Shown: positions 32,578-41,548 of the stretch, one piece after another | Numbering within the stretch: the stretch's first letter is position 1 | Layout: the number at the start of each line of letters is the position of its first letter | Program-made: the position numbers and the translations under genes | NCBI GenBank assembly: GCA_963825305.1 | Contig: CAWGTA010000010.1 | Span: 137,584 to 201,583 of the forward strand | Reading direction: 5' to 3' | Origin: PSRJ01 sp963825305 | Lineage (GTDB): Bacteria > Acidobacteriota > Terriglobia > Bryobacterales > Bryobacteraceae | Length of the DNA stretch: 64,000 nucleotides | Notes under the pieces: generated by a model | The model's input: the letters and a program-made list of their open reading frames with translations, nothing else | Told to the model about the DNA's origin: nothing | Databases searched by the model: none

Positions 32578-33887
32578 GGCATTACCTCTTGACCCGCCGC
32601 CAGATTTAGCTGGTTGGCCGCGGTCAGATACGAGCCCACCAGATTCAAGTAGTTCAGTCGAACCGTTCGATAATCGCTCTGCGCGTTGAGAAAATCCAGC
32701 AACGATGCACCGCCGTGCTGATAGGAGAAGGCGATCGTTTCGCGCACGCGGCCTGCCTGGTCCAGGTAGACGGACTTGTACCGGCGCAATAAGGTTAGAT
32801 TGCTGCTGACGGTTTCGAACGCCGAATCGACGTCGCTATATACTTGCGCCTCAGTGGCGTCTCGCAGCCGCTGGGCGCGCGTAATATCCAATTGGGTGCG
32901 GGCTTTTTCACCCTGATTCCGATCGAAAATCCGCAGCGGGATGCTGACGTTGGCGCCGATCGTGTTTTGGTCGTACGGGTTGTTGAACGAAGGGTTATGA
33001 GTCCACCACCCGCCGAACGTAGTATCGGTCGAGCCATTGGCATACGCCAGCCGATTGTCGGTTTGGGCTTTGTCGACGCTTTGTGCCGCCGCCCGCAAGT
33101 CCGGCCGGCTGGCGAGCGCAATCGCGTGGAGTTCAGACGGCACCAGCACGGGCTCCGCATAGTTTTCGAACCGCCCCGTGATATCGAACTGATCTACGGG
33201 CGTACGATCATTGAGCAGCGCCAGGAGCTGAATCTTGGCGGTCCGCACGTTTACCGTGCCGGTCTGCACATCGGTCTCGTACTGGATCCGCTGCACCTGT
33301 AGCCGGTCAAAATCCACGCGGGCAATATCGCCGGCTTTGAGCCGATTGCTGCTGACCGAAAGCACCTGGTCATAGTAGGCGAGGTTCTCCTGGGCTAGCG
33401 CCAGCACGGCCTTGGCCTGCAAGGCCTGCACAAAGGCGTTGTGCAAATTGAAAACCAGGTTTCGGTCCAGATCGGCCTGCTGTGATTGCGCCACGGTCGT
33501 GCCCTTCTGCGCGCTTTCCAGCCGCAGTTCCCGCTTGTGGCCGCGCTCGTGCAGGTAGCTGACACTCGGCGAAAACTGGGTGCCTATGAAGGGACGCCAG
33601 GATCCCTGATAAGGCGTAAGCTGGGTCCCATCCGTCGAGAAAGTGAAATCCGGATTCGGCCGCAAATAGGCGGTGGTCTCCTGCGCCTTCGATTCCTGCA
33701 GATTGATCTCACCCGCCAGTAGCGTCGGATTGACCATTCGGAACCGGTCACGAATCTCCTGCCAGGTGAAGGCTCGCTGCGCCCACGCACTGTGCGTGAG
33801 GCAACTCAAGACCAAAACTCCCAGGGGCAGCCGACACACCAGGCCCGGACAGTGGCCAAACGCACCGAAGGCTTGCGGCAACTTCAT
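32574..33887 (-). CDS. Outer-membrane efflux channel, TolC family (CusC/CzcC-like)
   Basis: A 437-residue protein with signal peptide (ending SAWAQ), preceded by GAGAGGAGAAA before its ATG. Two OEP repeats are visible as long helices: 'NPTLLAGEINLQESKAQETTAYLRPNPDF', 'LALAQENLAYYDQVLSVSSNRLKAGDIARVDFDRLQ', then 'ARTQLDITRAQRLRDATEAQVYSDVDSAFETV' and 'GGASLLDFLNAQSDYRTVRLNYLNLVGSYLTAANQL'. It is first gene of the efflux locus, followed by adaptor and pump 1. It forms the trimeric exit duct. Confidence 0.9.
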   Translation of the reverse strand: MKLPQAFGAFGHCPGLVCRLPLGVLVLSCLTHSAWAQRAFTWQEIRDRFRMVNPTLLAGEINLQESKAQETTAYLRPNPDFTFSTDGTQLTPYQGSWRPFIGTQFSPSVSYLHERGHKRELRLESAQKGTTVAQSQQADLDRNLVFNLHNAFVQALQAKAVLALAQENLAYYDQVLSVSSNRLKAGDIARVDFDRLQVQRIQYETDVQTGTVNVRTAKIQLLALLNDRTPVDQFDITGRFENYAEPVLVPSELHAIALASRPDLRAAAQSVDKAQTDNRLAYANGSTDTTFGGWWTHNPSFNNPYDQNTIGANVSIPLRIFDRNQGEKARTQLDITRAQRLRDATEAQVYSDVDSAFETVSSNLTLLRRYKSVYLDQAGRVRETIAFSYQHGGASLLDFLNAQSDYRTVRLNYLNLVGSYLTAANQLNLAAGQEVMP

Positions 33888-33968
33888 TTTCTCCTCTCGG
33901 ATTAGACTCAGGACTCAACACAGCGAGCGCCTACGGGGAGCTTCACTGTACGGGGAATCGGGCCGTTC

Positions 33969-34652
33969 CTAAAGGATGGGCGGAGCGCGAAACGGACTTC
34001 CGAGGTTTAGCGTACGGAATACGGAAAAATTGGTTGTGGCGCGAGATGGCAGGTTGTCAGAGAGAATCGGGGCCGACAACGGGGCCGGCTCCATGATCCA
34101 ACTACCAGCGGGAAAGCCTACAGCAACAGTGCTCCCGAGCGGGCGGTGCGGTGTTTCAAACGACTGCCCGGTGTCCTGCCAGATCGATCCTATATAGGTT
34201 TCAGCGTGGCCCTTGGTGAAGGCGCCGTGCCCGTCGTTGATCCAGATCCCGATCGGCTCCCGCCCGAACTCGCTGCTAATCACCAGATCGAGATCGAGGT
34301 CACCATCCACGTCTCTGGCAATGATATGCAGTCCCCCGGCAGCCCCGGAATCCACGTCAAAGGTGGTATTCAAGTCGGTGCTGAGATGGACGTCCACACG
34401 GTAGCGATAGGCGCCGTTAAACATGCCCCGCGGTTCCGCCAAAGCTACATCAGCACGCTGGTCGCCATCGAAATCACCGAGCGCTCCAGAACTGTGGCCC
34501 GCAGTGAGAGATGTGTTAGGCGGTGTTTGCCAGGATTCGTTCTTTGTTTCTCGACACTTAGCGGCGACCGGAAGGAGACACACGCCAATCGCCAAGGCAC
34601 ACGCTACGGCGGCCCTCTCCAGACGTGACGCTCTGTGTCGTCCAGTGGTCAA
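33969..34652 (-). CDS. Exported FG-GAP/VCBS repeat protein
   Basis: 227 residues: signal peptide (AAVACALAIGVCLLPVAAK), then two FG-GAP/VCBS-like calcium-loop motifs (LGDFDGDQRADVALAEP and RDVDGDLDLDLVISSEFG) and WINDGHGAFTKG. This is a short piece of a beta-propeller of the kind found in secreted adhesion or binding proteins. Length is well below full seven-blade propellers. The C-terminal third is proline/serine-rich without motifs. It stands alone, convergent to nothing. Confidence 0.75.
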   Translation of the reverse strand: MTTGRHRASRLERAAVACALAIGVCLLPVAAKCRETKNESWQTPPNTSLTAGHSSGALGDFDGDQRADVALAEPRGMFNGAYRYRVDVHLSTDLNTTFDVDSGAAGGLHIIARDVDGDLDLDLVISSEFGREPIGIWINDGHGAFTKGHAETYIGSIWQDTGQSFETPHRPLGSTVAVGFPAGSWIMEPAPLSAPILSDNLPSRATTNFSVFRTLNLGSPFRAPPIL

Positions 34653-34748
34653 ACGCTATATTCGAGTATCTCATAGGCGCGCTGCCGGGCTCCGGCGTTA
34701 CAGGGTAGCCGGTATGCTATGTTGAACCCGGGGGACGCGCAAGGGTCG

Positions 34749-35096
34749 ATGATCGATTCGCTGCTCAACTTGCTGTTCCGCTGTTCCCATCGCCGCCTGA
34801 CACGGCCGGTCACTCCCATAACCAAGGCCGGCGTGCCCGAAGGCCGGACTTACGTGGTGTGCCTGGATTGTGGAAAGCAGTTTGCCTACGATTTGCAGGA
34901 AATGCGCATCGAAGGGCCGCTTGATAGCTCGCCTCACTCCGGAGTGCTGCATCCGGACATGCCCCCGCCGCGCGCACAAAAGATCCGGGTGGCGCTTTGG
35001 GCCTCAGTTCCCTTGGCCATTCTGCTCGGCTCTGTGTTGAAACCGAAGAAGCCGGCGGGCCCGCCTGGGGATTCCGGCAAGCGTCGCAAGCCATAA
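34749..35096 (+). CDS. Small zinc-ribbon-like membrane protein of unknown function
   Basis: 115 residues from ATG 34749. It has a CSHRR element and a CLDCGKQF pair, which together look like a treble-clef/zinc-ribbon (C-x-H...C-x2-C). A linker then leads to one hydrophobic helix (VALWASVPLAILLGSVL) and a basic Pro-rich tail. Similar small proteins occur in Acidobacteria without known function. A hairpin that may terminate transcription follows at 35103. Confidence 0.6.
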   Translation: MIDSLLNLLFRCSHRRLTRPVTPITKAGVPEGRTYVVCLDCGKQFAYDLQEMRIEGPLDSSPHSGVLHPDMPPPRAQKIRVALWASVPLAILLGSVLKPKKPAGPPGDSGKRRKP

Positions 35097-35102
35097 CCGT
35101 AG

Positions 35103-35138
35103 GACAGACCATCGCTGTTTTGTGGTCTGTCTTTGTTT
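35103..35138 (+). terminator. Probable Rho-independent terminator
   Basis: A 9-bp perfect stem, GACAGACCA (35103-35111) with TGGTCTGTC (35123-35131), 11-base loop, followed by TTTGTTTG. It stands 7 bp behind the zinc-ribbon gene. The right arm is repeated once more directly downstream (TGGTCTGTC at ~35140), so an alternative pairing is possible. Confidence 0.6.
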
Positions 35139-35211
35139 GTGGTCTGTCTTCGCTAGTCGACCTGGCCGACGACAAAAGACGATCGTCTGCCCCACGGGAA
35201 TGGAACGCGCC

Positions 35212-36051
35212 TTAATGCGTCATTGAGTAGATCACGTAGTTCACTCCGATGCGAATACCCAGCGCCGAATACTTCTCCGGGTACTCCGGTTCATCGGCCC
35301 ACTCCCAGGAATCGCCGATATCGGAGTTGAACGACATCGCCACCATCACGCGTCCCTTTTCATCGTAGATGCCGCGCCAACGCGCGATCGCGCCGTCCGA
35401 TCGTCCCCGCTGTTGCCCGCGGATTCCCCACATGCCCGGCACACGATAGCGGTCGTTGAGATCATAGACGCTGTGAAAAATGGCATCCTCGTTTTCCATC
35501 TCGACAACGGGGCGGTCGGGGAATACCACGCGCATGCTCTCCATGAACCGCTCCCATTCATCTTCGCCCCAGAAATCGTCCAGCATGAGGAAGCCGCCCC
35601 GCAGCAGATACTCACGCAGCGTCTTCGCCTGGGCGTCGGTGAGCTTCCAGTCGCCCATTTCGCCGGCGCACAGCCAGGGCCAGTCGAACATGTCGTCGGT
35701 ATCGTCGGGGTTGACGGGTTGTTCCACGGAGCGGACATGCACGCGCGTCAGACGCCGCAGGGCCTGGGCGAAGTGCCGATCGGCCCGCGGATAATCCTGC
35801 GTCCAGCTCGTTCCGCCTTCATGCCAGTCCAGCCGCCCAAAGCGATAGCGCGCGAAGCGGGCATACGGATGCTGGGGATACATCAGGCGGCCGAACACCC
35901 ACTCGGTCTTCTCCTCCGCGTCCGCCGGTATGGGAATGTTGTCGTAGCCTTCCATGCTGATGTACACGCGGAAGGGCCGCGTGAAGGCATACAGCGCGGA
36001 CACACACGCCAGAGCGATGCCCACAGTCAGAAGTGTTTTCGAGACCTTCAA
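35212..36051 (-). CDS. DUF4159 domain protein
   Basis: A 279-residue protein with an N-terminal membrane or signal segment (LLTVGIALACVSALYAFT), then the DUF4159 pattern: 'FGRLMYPQ...FARYRFGRLDWHEGGTSWTQDYPRADRHFAQALRRLTRV', 'YLLRGGFLMLDDFWGEDEWERF', and 'IYDEKGRVMVAMSFNSDIGDSWEWADEPEYPEKYS'. The family adopts a class I glutamine-amidotransferase-like fold, but no activity is established. In Acidobacteria it often sits with MoxR/DUF58 genes; none are here. It lies upstream of nothing obvious and 150 bp from gspD. Confidence 0.85.
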   Translation of the reverse strand: MKVSKTLLTVGIALACVSALYAFTRPFRVYISMEGYDNIPIPADAEEKTEWVFGRLMYPQHPYARFARYRFGRLDWHEGGTSWTQDYPRADRHFAQALRRLTRVHVRSVEQPVNPDDTDDMFDWPWLCAGEMGDWKLTDAQAKTLREYLLRGGFLMLDDFWGEDEWERFMESMRVVFPDRPVVEMENEDAIFHSVYDLNDRYRVPGMWGIRGQQRGRSDGAIARWRGIYDEKGRVMVAMSFNSDIGDSWEWADEPEYPEKYSALGIRIGVNYVIYSMTH

Positions 36052-36127
36052 TTCCCCACGCTCGAATCCGGTACCGCGCCAACCGCGAGCCCCGGTGCAA
36101 CATTCTCATTCTACATTTTTGCCGGTA

Positions 36128-36193
36128 GGGCATGCTTGAGCTTGGCCAAAGAGGCGCGTGACCACGGCATGAGGACAAGCTAAAGCATGCCCC
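36128..36193. repeat. Imperfect inverted repeat with ~17-bp arms
   Basis: Left arm GGGCATGCTTGAGCTTG (36128-36144) pairs with right arm CAAGCTAAAGCATGCCCC (36176-36193), with one mismatch and a 31-bp centre. It lies between gspD and the DUF4159 gene. It resembles small non-autonomous palindromic elements, is unrelated in sequence to the GTAG-REPs in this window, and could form a long hairpin behind gspD. Confidence 0.7.
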
Positions 36194-36201
36194 ACCGCCG
36201 T

Positions 36202-38486
36202 TTATTGGTCTCGCATCAGCTTGGCCACCCGCTTCAGGTTGCCCTTAATCTCCTCGGTGGCGTCCTGGATCTGGTTGGTGTCGTAAGATCACACGCGGCG
36301 TCAGGAAGATAATCAGCTCGACGCGGTCGGTGTGCACGCTCTTGGCGCCGAAGGCCGCACCCAACACCGGGATGCGGTGCAAGAACGGCACGCCCGCGGA
36401 GCTCTCGGTATGGTTTTCGGTGATGATGCCGCCGATGGCCACGGTGTCGCCATCCTGCACCGTCATCTGCGTGGCCACGGAGCGGTTGGAAAACGAGGGC
36501 GACTGAATAGCGGCGTTGGGACTGGGAGCGACGGGCGCGCTGACCTGTTGATTGATCAGCATGGTGACCACGCCGCTGGAGTTGACGCGGGCCGTAATGG
36601 AAAGCGTGGTGCCGCTGCTCTGATTGTTGATGGTGTTCGTAAACACCGAGTTGCCCCCTTGCTGCACTCCACTGGCGACCGCCTGCGATGCCAGGGTGGG
36701 CACCTGGCTGCCTACATTCATGGTGGCAGGAATGCTATCGGTGGCAATGATGCTCGGCGCGGAGATCACGCGCGATCTCAGTTTGCTATCAGACGCGGTG
36801 AGGGCCAGCAGCAGCTCATGGCTCTTCAATACCAGGGCCCCCGTCGTGAGGCCACACGCCATGCCGCGCCGGCGACAGCCGCCAGGGTGCGGGAAGGGGA
36901 CGGAGCTCCCGGCAGCGCTCGAGCCGGCGCTGACGGCCGCCGAGGTGCCGACCTTCTGTAGGTAAGCATTCCACTCCTCCCGCAAGATCGTCGGTGAGGT
37001 CCACTTCGTAAATCTTGGCGTCGATCAGAACCTGGCGCGGTGGCAGGTCCAGCGACCGCAGCAGATTCAGGATCTGCTCGTATTCCTGCGGCGTCGCACG
37101 GATCAACAAGGTATTGTCGAAGGGATTCGGGATCACGCCAGGGAGGGCCGCGGGCGCCTGACCGGGGGCCGCGGCGCCCAGGAAGGTGCCGGTCAGATCG
37201 CGGCCGCCCGCCGGTGTAAGGGGAGCGCCAATCTGCGCGGTATTGACGGCCGTCGTTTGGGGCTGGTAGCTTACCGGGGTGTTGCCATAGGCGTTCGAGT
37301 ACCCTTGGGCGTAGGCGTTGCCGCCATTAATGCCTCCGAATTGTCCTCCTCCCATAGAGGTGTTGTATCCCATTCCCATTCCGTTGCTGATCATGGAGGC
37401 ATTTGCGCGGCGGCCATTTGGATCAGAGCCGACGCATTGCCCGTATAGAGCGCCATGATCGCCGCGGCCAGAGTCTCGGCCCTTCCATAGCGCATCCGGT
37501 AGACATAGTTGTTCACCGCCCCGGCCGTGATCTTCACCGGGACGTCCAGTTTCTCGATCCACTCTTCCACCTGGCTGAAGACCCCAGGATTGGGGGCAAC
37601 CGCGATGAGCGTGTTAATGCGGTCGATGGGAATGAACTTGATCGAAGTCTTGTCGGATAAAGCGTAGGCCTTGAATACGGTGTCGAGATCTTTCACCAGG
37701 TCGCTGGGCCGGCTGTGCTCGATTTCGTACAGCTTGACGCGCTGGCCGGCGAACGTGTCGCTGTCGAAAAGCGCGATCAGATCCAGGGTGCGCCGCATGT
37801 TGCGGCTGTTGTCCTGGAGGATGATCAAGTTGCCCGGCTCGTAAACCGTATGCGAGGCGCCTTCCCCCAGGAACGGCGTGATCACCTTGTCCATGTCCCC
37901 GGCGGTGGTGTACTTAAGGAAGATCAGGTCCAGCACCATGCGTTCGTCGTCGGGAAGCGTCTTGGGGTCGGCGTTGCATGATCGGATCCAGAGGCAGCTG
38001 CGAGACGCTGTTGACGGGTACGACGCGGTAGAGATCGCCCACCTTGACCATGGTGGCTCCGTTGACACGCAGGATCGTTTGCAGCAGCTGCATCAGGTCC
38101 ACCGGCTTCACTTCGCCATAGGTGTAGATGGTCACCGAACCTTTCACGCGCGGATCGAGAATGTAGTTGATCTTGAGCTGCTTGGCCAGAGCGTCGATCA
38201 ACTCCGTTAAGGAGACGTTATTCATCATTAACGCGCCGCTCTCGGTGAGACGCGGCGCGGCCGCCGGGCCGTTTTGGGGCTGGCCGGCCTGAGGAGCGGG
38301 CGCGGCCGCATTCGGAGTGGCCGCTGCATTGGGGGCGGGATTGACTTGCTGTGGAGTGGCCGGTTGTTGCGCCGGTGTTTCCGGCGGCCCGGCGATCCGC
38401 GAGGGCGTAGGTCCCCCGACCTGCGCCGCCATAACTGAAGCAGTGGACAACACCACCGCGATCAGGCCAAAACGAAGAAGGGGCAT
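36202..38486 (-). pseudogene. gspD: Type II secretion secretin GspD, four reading-frame interruptions
   Basis: Homology to the outer-membrane secretin of the type II system runs through the whole span but changes frame near 37977, 37405, 36970 and 36284. In order: signal peptide (PLLRFGLIAVVLSTASVMA) and Pro/Ala linker; N0 domain (SLTELIDALAKQLKINYILDP); N1/N2 (LIFLKYTTAGDMDKVITPFL, VKLYEIEHSRPSDLVKDLDT); an Asn/Gly-rich linker; N3 (ATPQEYEQILNLLRSLDLPP); then the secretin core (SAPSIIATDSIPATMNVGSQVP, MTVQDGDTVAIGGIITENH). The end DTNQIQDATEEIKGNLKRVA reaches the TAA at 36202. As sequenced no full-length secretin can be made. It is the last gene of the gsp operon. Confidence 0.85.
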
Positions 38487-38491
38487 CAGTG

Positions 38492-38893
38492 CTAGTCCAG
38501 TTTCGCGTGGATGCGGGCGCGTTCCCGATCCCAAGCGGCCTGTTCCCCGGGATCCAACTCCGATTTATTTCGTTTCCAGCGATAGGTTCCGAAGGGGCCG
38601 GGGCGCTCGAAGCGAACGGCCTCGCCGTCTTCCGTGGCGCGGATGCCATCCGGCTCAGGGTCCTTGGACACCACCGCCGGCGTATCGGGAAAGCGAGCCA
38701 CGCCGAACGGCGTCTGGCGATAGAACCAGATCTTGCCCTCCGCGTCGCTGTAGCGGTACAAGTACGGGGCGGCCAGCACAGCCGCCGCTGGTATCACGAT
38801 CGATTGAGCCGGGCGGGCGGCGCCGCTGACCCCCGGCCCCTCGGCTGCTGCCAGGGCCACCGTCAGTAACGAAAAAACGAAGTATCGTCGCAT
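38492..38893 (-). CDS. Exported protein of unknown function in the gsp operon
   Basis: 133 residues from ATG 38893 (a GTG at 38911 is an alternative): signal peptide (RRYFVFSLLTVALAAA), then a middle part with YLYRYSDAEGKIWFYRQTPFGVARFPD and a charged C-terminus. The phrase 'IWFYRQTPFGV' has a counterpart, 'KMIYQTPFGGA', in the GspC-like protein just upstream. I do not recognise a family. Its stop is 5 bp from the gspD start, so it is inside the operon and may assist the secretin (pilotin or assembly factor, speculative). Confidence 0.65.
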   Translation of the reverse strand: MRRYFVFSLLTVALAAAEGPGVSGAARPAQSIVIPAAAVLAAPYLYRYSDAEGKIWFYRQTPFGVARFPDTPAVVSKDPEPDGIRATEDGEAVRFERPGPFGTYRWKRNKSELDPGEQAAWDRERARIHAKLD

Positions 38894-38920
38894 TAAAGAA
38901 GTTTTCTCCACAGTCGTTTG

Positions 38921-39643
38921 TTAGTGGCCTACCTCATCCCATCGGCACGCGCCACCGAACGGCGTTTGGTAAATCATCTTGCGGTACCCGCCCACCACCG
39001 TGCCGGGGGCCATATTGTCGTTGGGATCGCAGAGTTTGTATCCTCGCCCGGTATCGGCCCCGGGGCCAATCGCAGACTTGGCCACAGCGGGAGCAGCGGC
39101 AGCAGCCGGCGCCTCCGTGCGGGCAGCTGCCACTCCCGCGGGTGCCGCCGGGGCGCCCCGATCGACCAGGGCCTCGAGTTTCCTGCGAACGGTTTTGCCT
39201 TCCCACTCAAATTCGATCTCATCCATATTGACGTCCACAAGCTTGAATTGGCCGATCTTCTCCCCCGGATGAATCGCTTCGTGCGTGCCACCGGCAGTTG
39301 TGCTGAGGAAAACCGTGGGACCACCGATGTTCATCTGGCCGTGATACACCGGCAGCGCCGGCATGGGCGGAGGCGCCGGAGGAGGTGGAAGCTCCACCAC
39401 CACCGTGGGGTTGCGCGATTTGTCGAACAGGGTTTGCTGCGCGATATTTGCATAGCCGCCGGCGATCACCGGCTTCGGCGCCGGCAGCGGCGTGAACGGC
39501 GGGGGCGGATCCGGCTTCACCTTGCGGCCCAGCATGGCCGCCGCGCGCGCTTTGGCCCGCAAATCCGCCTGCCGCACCTGCCAGCCGGCATAAGCCACCA
39601 GGGCCACCAACACCACATCCAACAGCAGCAGCCTGCGTCTCAA
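38921..39643 (-). CDS. GspC/PilP-like inner-membrane protein
   Basis: 240 residues: one N-terminal membrane helix (LLLLDVVLVALVAYAGW), a Pro-rich linker, a conserved LFDKSRNPTVVVELP motif, a second Pro-rich stretch, then a small beta domain (QMNIGGPTVFLSTTAGGTHEA, GEKIGQFKLVDVNMDEIEFEW) resembling the GspC/PilP homology domain that contacts the secretin N0 domain. An Ala/Pro-rich tail follows, ending with a two-Cys segment (LCDPND...GGACRW). Position directly before the secretin supports a GspC role. Confidence 0.7.
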   Translation of the reverse strand: MRRRLLLLDVVLVALVAYAGWQVRQADLRAKARAAAMLGRKVKPDPPPPFTPLPAPKPVIAGGYANIAQQTLFDKSRNPTVVVELPPPPAPPPMPALPVYHGQMNIGGPTVFLSTTAGGTHEAIHPGEKIGQFKLVDVNMDEIEFEWEGKTVRRKLEALVDRGAPAAPAGVAAARTEAPAAAAAPAVAKSAIGPGADTGRGYKLCDPNDNMAPGTVVGGYRKMIYQTPFGGACRWDEVGH

Positions 39644-40233
39644 AATGCGGCCAGTCCTCTCTTGGCCGGAATCAGTTTCTTGGGCACCACACCGGAAAGG
39701 CTCAGACGCACTTGCACCGCCTTCTTCTTGTCGGTGCCACCGGTGATATTGATCTCGTCGGTGGCGATGATCTGCGGCTCGTTGGCCAGCGCCGCCAGGA
39801 AATTGACCAGTTGCTCAATGCCGCAGGTGAAGGTAACCGCTACCAGAACCTCTCCGTAATCGTTGGCCAGCGGCCGTACGCGCAGCTCCTCGGCGCCGCG
39901 GGCGTCGATCCCATTGGCCGTGGCCACCCGCCGGATCACGTCCATAAGCTGGGCCTGCGCTTGCGGCGCGGTATCGGCCTTCAAAATGCCGGCCTCCCGG
40001 CTTTGGAGCTCCGCCCGGGCTTGCTGCAGCACCGTCTCCTTTCCAGGAACCGTGGCCGCGAGTTGCCGCAACCGCTCCAGCCGGTGCTCGGCCAACGGAA
40101 TGGAATCGGCGGCCGCCACCACAGGCGTCGAATCGTCCCGATTTCGCGAGACCAGGATGACCACCAGCAACACTACGCCCACTACCAGGATTAACAGCTT
40201 GCGGCGGTCGAGCGTTCCAATCTCGACGTTCAC
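39640..40233 (-). CDS. GspM/PilO-like protein
   Basis: 197 residues: one membrane helix (RKLLILVVGVVLLVVILVS), a coiled-coil-like segment (LAEHRLERLRQLAATVPGKETVLQQARAELQ), then a ferredoxin-like domain (YGEVLVAVTFTCGIEQLVNFLAALANEP, IIATDEINITGG). The plan is that of the T2SS GspM / type IV pilus PilO family. It overlaps neighbours on both sides by 4 bp (ATGA). It forms the inner-membrane platform with the GspL-like protein. Confidence 0.8.
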   Translation of the reverse strand: MNVEIGTLDRRKLLILVVGVVLLVVILVSRNRDDSTPVVAAADSIPLAEHRLERLRQLAATVPGKETVLQQARAELQSREAGILKADTAPQAQAQLMDVIRRVATANGIDARGAEELRVRPLANDYGEVLVAVTFTCGIEQLVNFLAALANEPQIIATDEINITGGTDKKKAVQVRLSLSGVVPKKLIPAKRGLAAF

Positions 40234-41540
40234 GGGCGCCTCTCGCGGTTGGTGCGGATCACGAACGTTTCGGTGCCGTTGCCCTTCCCGATGAGCTGGA
40301 ACTCGGAGTTTTCAAACAAGGGCGACGCGTCCAGCAATTTCAGAAGTGGAGCGGCCTGGGGAGCCTCACCGGAGAGGCGGGCCGTAGTGCGCGCGAGATC
40401 GATCGAATTGCTCCACGCCGGCGGCGCCAGCAGCTTGGTCAGTTCTTCGAAGGCATCGAGATCGGCGTGGGTCTGGCCGCGGAACTGGTCGAGCAGCAAG
40501 GAACGCGCGCGCGTGGAAGTGAGCTCGCGGTCGAGCACCGCGGCACGGCGGGCCTTGGGCTCCAGTTGCGCGACTTCCGCCTGAAGCTTCACCAGATAGC
40601 GCCGGTCGGCGATGCGGGAATACATGACCATGGCAACGATGCCCGCGGTCAGCAGTACAGCCAGCACCGCCGTGGGAATCCAGAAAGCGCGCGAGCTGTA
40701 GCGGCGGTATTCCGCGGGCAGCATATTGGCCGCCGGAGCCAGCCGGGGACAAGCCCCGGCCAGCGCCGTTGCGTACGGCAGTGCGTTGCGGGAAAGATCG
40801 TTCTCCACCGGATTCACACCCGGCTTGGGGAGCACCTCGTCCAGGTTGCGCGGCTGGGTTTCGGGAGGCAGCCGGAGTTCGGCCAGGGCAAGTGCGGCGG
40901 CGCGCTCCGGAGCCAGTTGGAATTCCGCGGAAAAGACCGGGCGCGCGCCGCTCTCGCCATAAACTTCCACCACACCCTCAGCCGTGGAACTCATCGCCAG
41001 AAACCCTTCGCCCGTTGCGCCGTTCAAGCGCATGGCCGCATGCAAAGCCGCCGCCGAGAAAGTGAAACTGCCGACCGCGATGCCCGCTTCGACAAACAGC
41101 TGCACGTAGCGCTGGACGATTTCCTGGCGCACGATGCCAATTAGCGCGGCATGCTCGCCCACGTCGGACCAGCCCCAGCAGACTTCTTCATCGCCATACG
41201 GATGCAGCGCGTCCAATTGGAAGCGGATGGCGCCCGCGCGGTCTTTTCCAGCCACGCCGGCCAGCGCCAGTTGGCGGACGATCACTTCGCGGCGCGGCAG
41301 CAGCACCGTAGCGCTCAAGTGTCCCATGCCGGCCGATTTCAGAAAGCGGTTGTACTCCGCGCCCCACTCGGCGGCGGGCCGCCCGGCATAATCGTGGATG
41401 GTCAGCCGCCCGAGCACCTGAATGCGCGAAGCTCGCACGCGCGCCGCCACCACCTCCAGATTGTCCGGCCCGATTTCGATGCCGATACCGGAGCCGAAGG
41501 CCAGCAGCTTGCGGACATCCTGGGAAACGAGAGCAGGCAT
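40230..41540 (-). CDS. GspL-like platform protein with PilM-PilN architecture
   Basis: 436 residues from ATG 41540. Residues ~10-250 are an actin-like/PilM fold (FGSGIGIEIGPDNLEVVAAR, LLPRREVIVRQLALAGVAGKD, FQLDALHPYGDEEVCWGW). Then come one membrane helix (FWIPTAVLAVLLTAGIVAMVMYS) and a PilN-like periplasmic part with coiled coil (VKLQAEVAQLEPKARRAAVLDREL). It is thus GspL in role but close to a PilM-PilN fusion. The open frame upstream of 41540 is an out-of-phase shadow of gspK. Confidence 0.8.
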   Translation of the reverse strand: MPALVSQDVRKLLAFGSGIGIEIGPDNLEVVAARVRASRIQVLGRLTIHDYAGRPAAEWGAEYNRFLKSAGMGHLSATVLLPRREVIVRQLALAGVAGKDRAGAIRFQLDALHPYGDEEVCWGWSDVGEHAALIGIVRQEIVQRYVQLFVEAGIAVGSFTFSAAALHAAMRLNGATGEGFLAMSSTAEGVVEVYGESGARPVFSAEFQLAPERAAALALAELRLPPETQPRNLDEVLPKPGVNPVENDLSRNALPYATALAGACPRLAPAANMLPAEYRRYSSRAFWIPTAVLAVLLTAGIVAMVMYSRIADRRYLVKLQAEVAQLEPKARRAAVLDRELTSTRARSLLLDQFRGQTHADLDAFEELTKLLAPPAWSNSIDLARTTARLSGEAPQAAPLLKLLDASPLFENSEFQLIGKGNGTETFVIRTNRERRP

Positions 41541-41548
41541 GCCAGGCG

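Noticed and set aside
35130..35165. Repeated TGGTCTGTC as a short tandem array or CRISPR-like unit
   Set aside because: Only two direct copies plus the inverted one of the terminator stem; no array.
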